Assembly (NCBI GenBank): GCA_001798185.1
Contig: MGRM01000008.1
Coordinates: 30,351 to 94,350, forward strand
DNA length: 64,000 bases
Direction: 5' to 3'
DNA from: Deltaproteobacteria bacterium RIFCSPHIGHO2_02_FULL_44_16
GTDB taxonomy: Bacteria; UBA10199; 2-02-FULL-44-16
The number at the start of each line of letters is the position of its first letter. The first letter of the stretch is position 1. Shown here piece after piece: positions 61,720-64,000 of the stretch. The notes beneath the pieces were generated by a model that saw nothing but the letters and a program-made list of their open reading frames with translations, made no database searches and was not told where the DNA came from. The position numbers were made by a program, and so were the translations under genes.

Positions 61720-63225
61720 TTACTCATCTAAAATTTTTCGCCCCTTTTCCGTCAGCCGGTATTTTTGCAGACGGCTGTTGGGCTTATCGGGAATGGTCCT
61801 TTCAAGCAGTTCCATCTCCAATAACGGTTTGATAAATTGGTCACGGAATTTAGTCCGATCCTTCCGACCGATGGCGTTTATCAGCTCCAACAAGGTCTTT
61901 TCCTCATGGCATAATTCAAGAATTTTGACTTGATCCTGACTTAGTGCCGACTTAGTGCCCACTTGGTGCCCACTTGGTGCCTTGGTTTTCGGGCCGATCT
62001 GTGCCCAGAACGTGACGATCAAATATCCTTGCCGCTCTTCGAAGGTTGGCGGCTTAATCCCATACCGTTTGCATTCAGCAAATACTCGATTCGTTCCACG
62101 TCCCCAGATTTCAACGGCTCCAGTTCGATGAAAAGTATTGGCAATGAAGGGGTTTCTTAACTCAGAAAGATGCGGTCCTGAAAGTTGATCTACAGTGACA
62201 CCTTTTGGAAGAGTTCCTGAGCTTCTGATCTCGACTCGGTTATCAAAAACAACAATGGCAACGTGCCCCATGTAGTTGGAGTAGTCTCGATGCATGACGG
62301 CATTGAGAAGCACTTCACGTAGGGCATTGGCTGGAACAGCAAGTCTGTCTTCTCGAAAAATTTTTCCTTCGGGAAACTTAGCTCCAAGAGGGAGTGTCCT
62401 ATCCAGAAATGCCATGCCTTCGCGCATCATCGCAAAAGCGTTCATATGTTCCTGTTTGTTGTCGATAATTTCGCCGGTAATTTCTGTTCCGCGAAATCGG
62501 CCCATCTTCAGATGGCACTGGGGATAATGAGTCAGAAAATTTGTGCCATACAAAACTTGCGCGGCATTGGTGAGCACGCCCTTCACGCGTAGGCCCAGTC
62601 GATCCAAGATATCACCAATATTTCGGCTCGTCCCGGCGGAGATACGCCGTTGTTCTATAGCGGCTTCTCTCGTGCGTAAAATTTCTTCATGGTCGAGTTC
62701 CTTGAGTGTTACGTCCTCGGCAAGTTCATTTTCCCACCGGCGTTTGGCATGGGCTCGCTGAAACAAAAGAGACTCGTAACGATTTTGGGACATTTTGCGC
62801 GTGGTATTGCCAACGCGCTCAAAAGCACGACCATCAAAAGTATAAGGAACAGGATCAAAATTTTCTTTCGCAACAAGCACAATGACTTCGAGTCCTCGAG
62901 CAATCTTGATGCGTTCAATTTCTACCGGAGCCGGAGGTTCAAAACGGTTCAGCGCCGCCGTGATCTCATGGATCGTTTGCTCTGAAACCTGCTGTCCTTC
63001 AATGACACCTTTACGATTCACTCCCAATAGGACCATGCCGCCTTTACCGTTTAAAAACGCACAGAGAGTTTGCAGACCTTCTTTCAGTTCACCTGTCGAC
63101 TTTTTAAACTCAAGTCTTGGTCCTTCATTTCTCTTGATAAGTTGGGCAAGCTCTTTGGTGTTTTTAGGCACATTTAAAGCCAAATTCAGAGTCGGTGTTT
63201 TTTTCTTTTTTGTTTTCTTCATCAA
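61720..63225 (-). CDS. AlbA_2 (Schlafen-like) ATP-binding regulator
   Basis: 501 residues. N-terminal AlbA_2 domain (about 25-150: ELAQLIKRNEGPRLEFKKSTGELKEGLQTLCAFLNGKGGMVLLGVN), a middle linker, a GHKL ATPase-like module (LREVLLNAVMHRDYSN ... IRSSGTLPKGV) and a C-terminal winged helix (QDQVKILELCHEEKTLLELIN). Often named 'RecG-like' by databases although it has no helicase. Such proteins are likely nucleic-acid-linked regulators, common in accessory regions. A tandem repeat of about 12 bases lies at 61945-61985 (HQVGTKSAL segment). Confidence 0.88.
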   Translation of the reverse strand: MMKKTKKKKTPTLNLALNVPKNTKELAQLIKRNEGPRLEFKKSTGELKEGLQTLCAFLNGKGGMVLLGVNRKGVIEGQQVSEQTIHEITAALNRFEPPAPVEIERIKIARGLEVIVLVAKENFDPVPYTFDGRAFERVGNTTRKMSQNRYESLLFQRAHAKRRWENELAEDVTLKELDHEEILRTREAAIEQRRISAGTSRNIGDILDRLGLRVKGVLTNAAQVLYGTNFLTHYPQCHLKMGRFRGTEITGEIIDNKQEHMNAFAMMREGMAFLDRTLPLGAKFPEGKIFREDRLAVPANALREVLLNAVMHRDYSNYMGHVAIVVFDNRVEIRSSGTLPKGVTVDQLSGPHLSELRNPFIANTFHRTGAVEIWGRGTNRVFAECKRYGIKPPTFEERQGYLIVTFWAQIGPKTKAPSGHQVGTKSALSQDQVKILELCHEEKTLLELINAIGRKDRTKFRDQFIKPLLEMELLERTIPDKPNSRLQKYRLTEKGRKILDE

Positions 63226-63523
63226 TTTCTCAATTCGGTTTAATCAACCACACCTTATGAATAAATCTAATTCTCTTCCCTCCCGAACACAAATCTACTC
63301 AACATGCAAATCAAGAAAACCGGAGGATATCATTGCACACCTCTCAAAGAACTTTGCGATAAGAAAAATGTAACGTTGCTCCTCGAACTTTTGATTGTGA
63401 TTTTCTGAAATCGTGTTAAAAGGTGTCTCAATCAGGATTAGCTGGAAGAGAGTATCTTATGTCAACGTCGCGATAGGTTCATTATTGTCGCCCGATCATA
63501 GGAGATATTATGTTAACAATATC
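63226..63523. other. 298-base gap
   Basis: I see no convincing gene. It should hold the promoter of the AlbA_2 gene. A 28-base near-palindrome centred on GTTAAC (63499-63526) abuts the end of the hypothetical gene at 63524. Confidence 0.4.
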
Positions 63524-63949
63524 CTATTGGTACTGTTCTATTGGTTCTGCACAGTGGGCTCCACAAAACCTCCTCACATCTTGAATCATAATCCTAGCAA
63601 TTTCTGTTTTTGCGTCGAGAAAGGCTTCCACTTTATCTGGGGATGGAGAATCGCATTCAGATCCATATAATTGCTTTCCATTTTTTCCATTCCAAACAAG
63701 CATGGCGATAGCTCCGCGTGGTATAGATGTACCAAAATCCACTCGTCGCACTCCATCTTTTTCTTCCGTTGCGGATGGAAGGACGTGTAAAGCTCTGAGA
63801 GAACGCAAGACAAGTGCATGCTCAACGCTGCTTGTCTTACCAAGATTTGTAATTGCAAATCCGACAACAAAACATGCATGTGTAGGTTTATGGGCTGATG
63901 GTGTTAGAGAAGTGGCCTCACTTTTTAGGACAGGAAATGGGTCTGTCAT
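63524..63949 (-). CDS. Hypothetical protein
   Basis: 141 residues. Composition is that of a soluble globular protein (EHALVLRSLRALHVLPSATEE; PDKVEAFLDAKTEIARIMIQDVRRFCG). No family recognised, and no clear ribosome site at the start. A shorter frame on the opposite strand (63702-63971) is less protein-like. It is near the window edge and might be a fragment. Confidence 0.45.
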   Translation of the reverse strand: MTDPFPVLKSEATSLTPSAHKPTHACFVVGFAITNLGKTSSVEHALVLRSLRALHVLPSATEEKDGVRRVDFGTSIPRGAIAMLVWNGKNGKQLYGSECDSPSPDKVEAFLDAKTEIARIMIQDVRRFCGAHCAEPIEQYQ

Positions 63950-64000
63950 AAGTGATGCCCTGCGGTTTTAGCCTAGGCTGCACAATGCAGTTTCGGTAGG

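Noticed and set aside
63702..63971. 89-codon plus-strand frame near the window end
   Set aside because: Overlaps the more protein-like minus-strand frame at 63524; its composition (many Arg, Thr, Ser) is that of an antisense shadow.

Overview
The window reads as a chromosome segment of a Gram-negative, deltaproteobacterial-type bacterium of moderate GC content. Supporting signs are outer-membrane barrel-like proteins ending in Phe, an RseP/DXR/CdsA/UppS envelope operon, hopanoid synthesis (squalene-hopene cyclase), a permease-less regulatory PTS (HprK, EIIA, HPr, EI) beside rpoN, C-terminal tails resembling MYXO-CTERM sorting signals, and a Bdellovibrio-type mini-histone. I cannot name the species. 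I saw no rRNA, tRNA or CRISPR. Many short dispersed palindromic repeats sit between genes, and some sit inside them.

Layout: 1-4100 holds two sensor kinases, an OmpR-type regulator, a small secreted protein and a VOC protein. 4016-7311 holds a peptidoglycan glycosyltransferase, a 59-residue histone-fold protein, dcd, a lone NuoI-like ferredoxin and a DnaJ/CbpA chaperone. 7314-9937 holds two glycosyltransferases. 10160-18752 is a CoA-thioester operon: thiolase, 3-hydroxyacyl-CoA dehydrogenase, enoyl-CoA hydratase, acyl-CoA dehydrogenase, a B12-dependent mutase in two subunits whose active-site residues fit isobutyryl-CoA mutase, and a Cys-less thiolase-like protein with its DUF35 partner. Read together, this builds (or breaks) butyryl-CoA and interconverts it with isobutyryl-CoA.

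18757-19507 is a MntA/HepT toxin-antitoxin pair. 19555-25451 encodes surface proteins, including a 1497-residue protein rich in calcium-binding thrombospondin type 3 repeats. 25677-33982 is a TPR lipoprotein/secreted protein followed by rpsB-tsf-pyrH-frr-uppS-cdsA-dxr-rseP. 34129-36562 is tsaB, DUF465, psd, pssA. 36713-40567 holds a zinc-ribbon protein, a large surface protein apparently fused to an outer-membrane protein through a repeat, and truA.

40744-46264 (minus strand) is a four-gene cluster of unknown function with two large RTX-like proteins that lack signal peptides. 46459-57444 (minus strand) is a long housekeeping block: cysteine desulfurase, rplM, rpsI, pyrG, rpoN, hpf, hprK, manX-like EIIA, ptsH, ptsI, metK and a degenerate receiver. 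57645-60448 holds a lytic transglycosylase and squalene-hopene cyclase. 60737-63949 is accessory: a pRiA4b ORF-3 protein, a DUF1016 fragment, an AlbA_2/Schlafen-type ATPase regulator and a hypothetical protein.

The most notable items are the mini-histone, the isobutyryl-CoA-mutase signature inside a butyryl-CoA operon, the GTCAT...ATGAC repeat superfamily (with one nested copy and several copies recruited into coding sequence), three long hairpin elements, and the unassigned RTX-like cluster.
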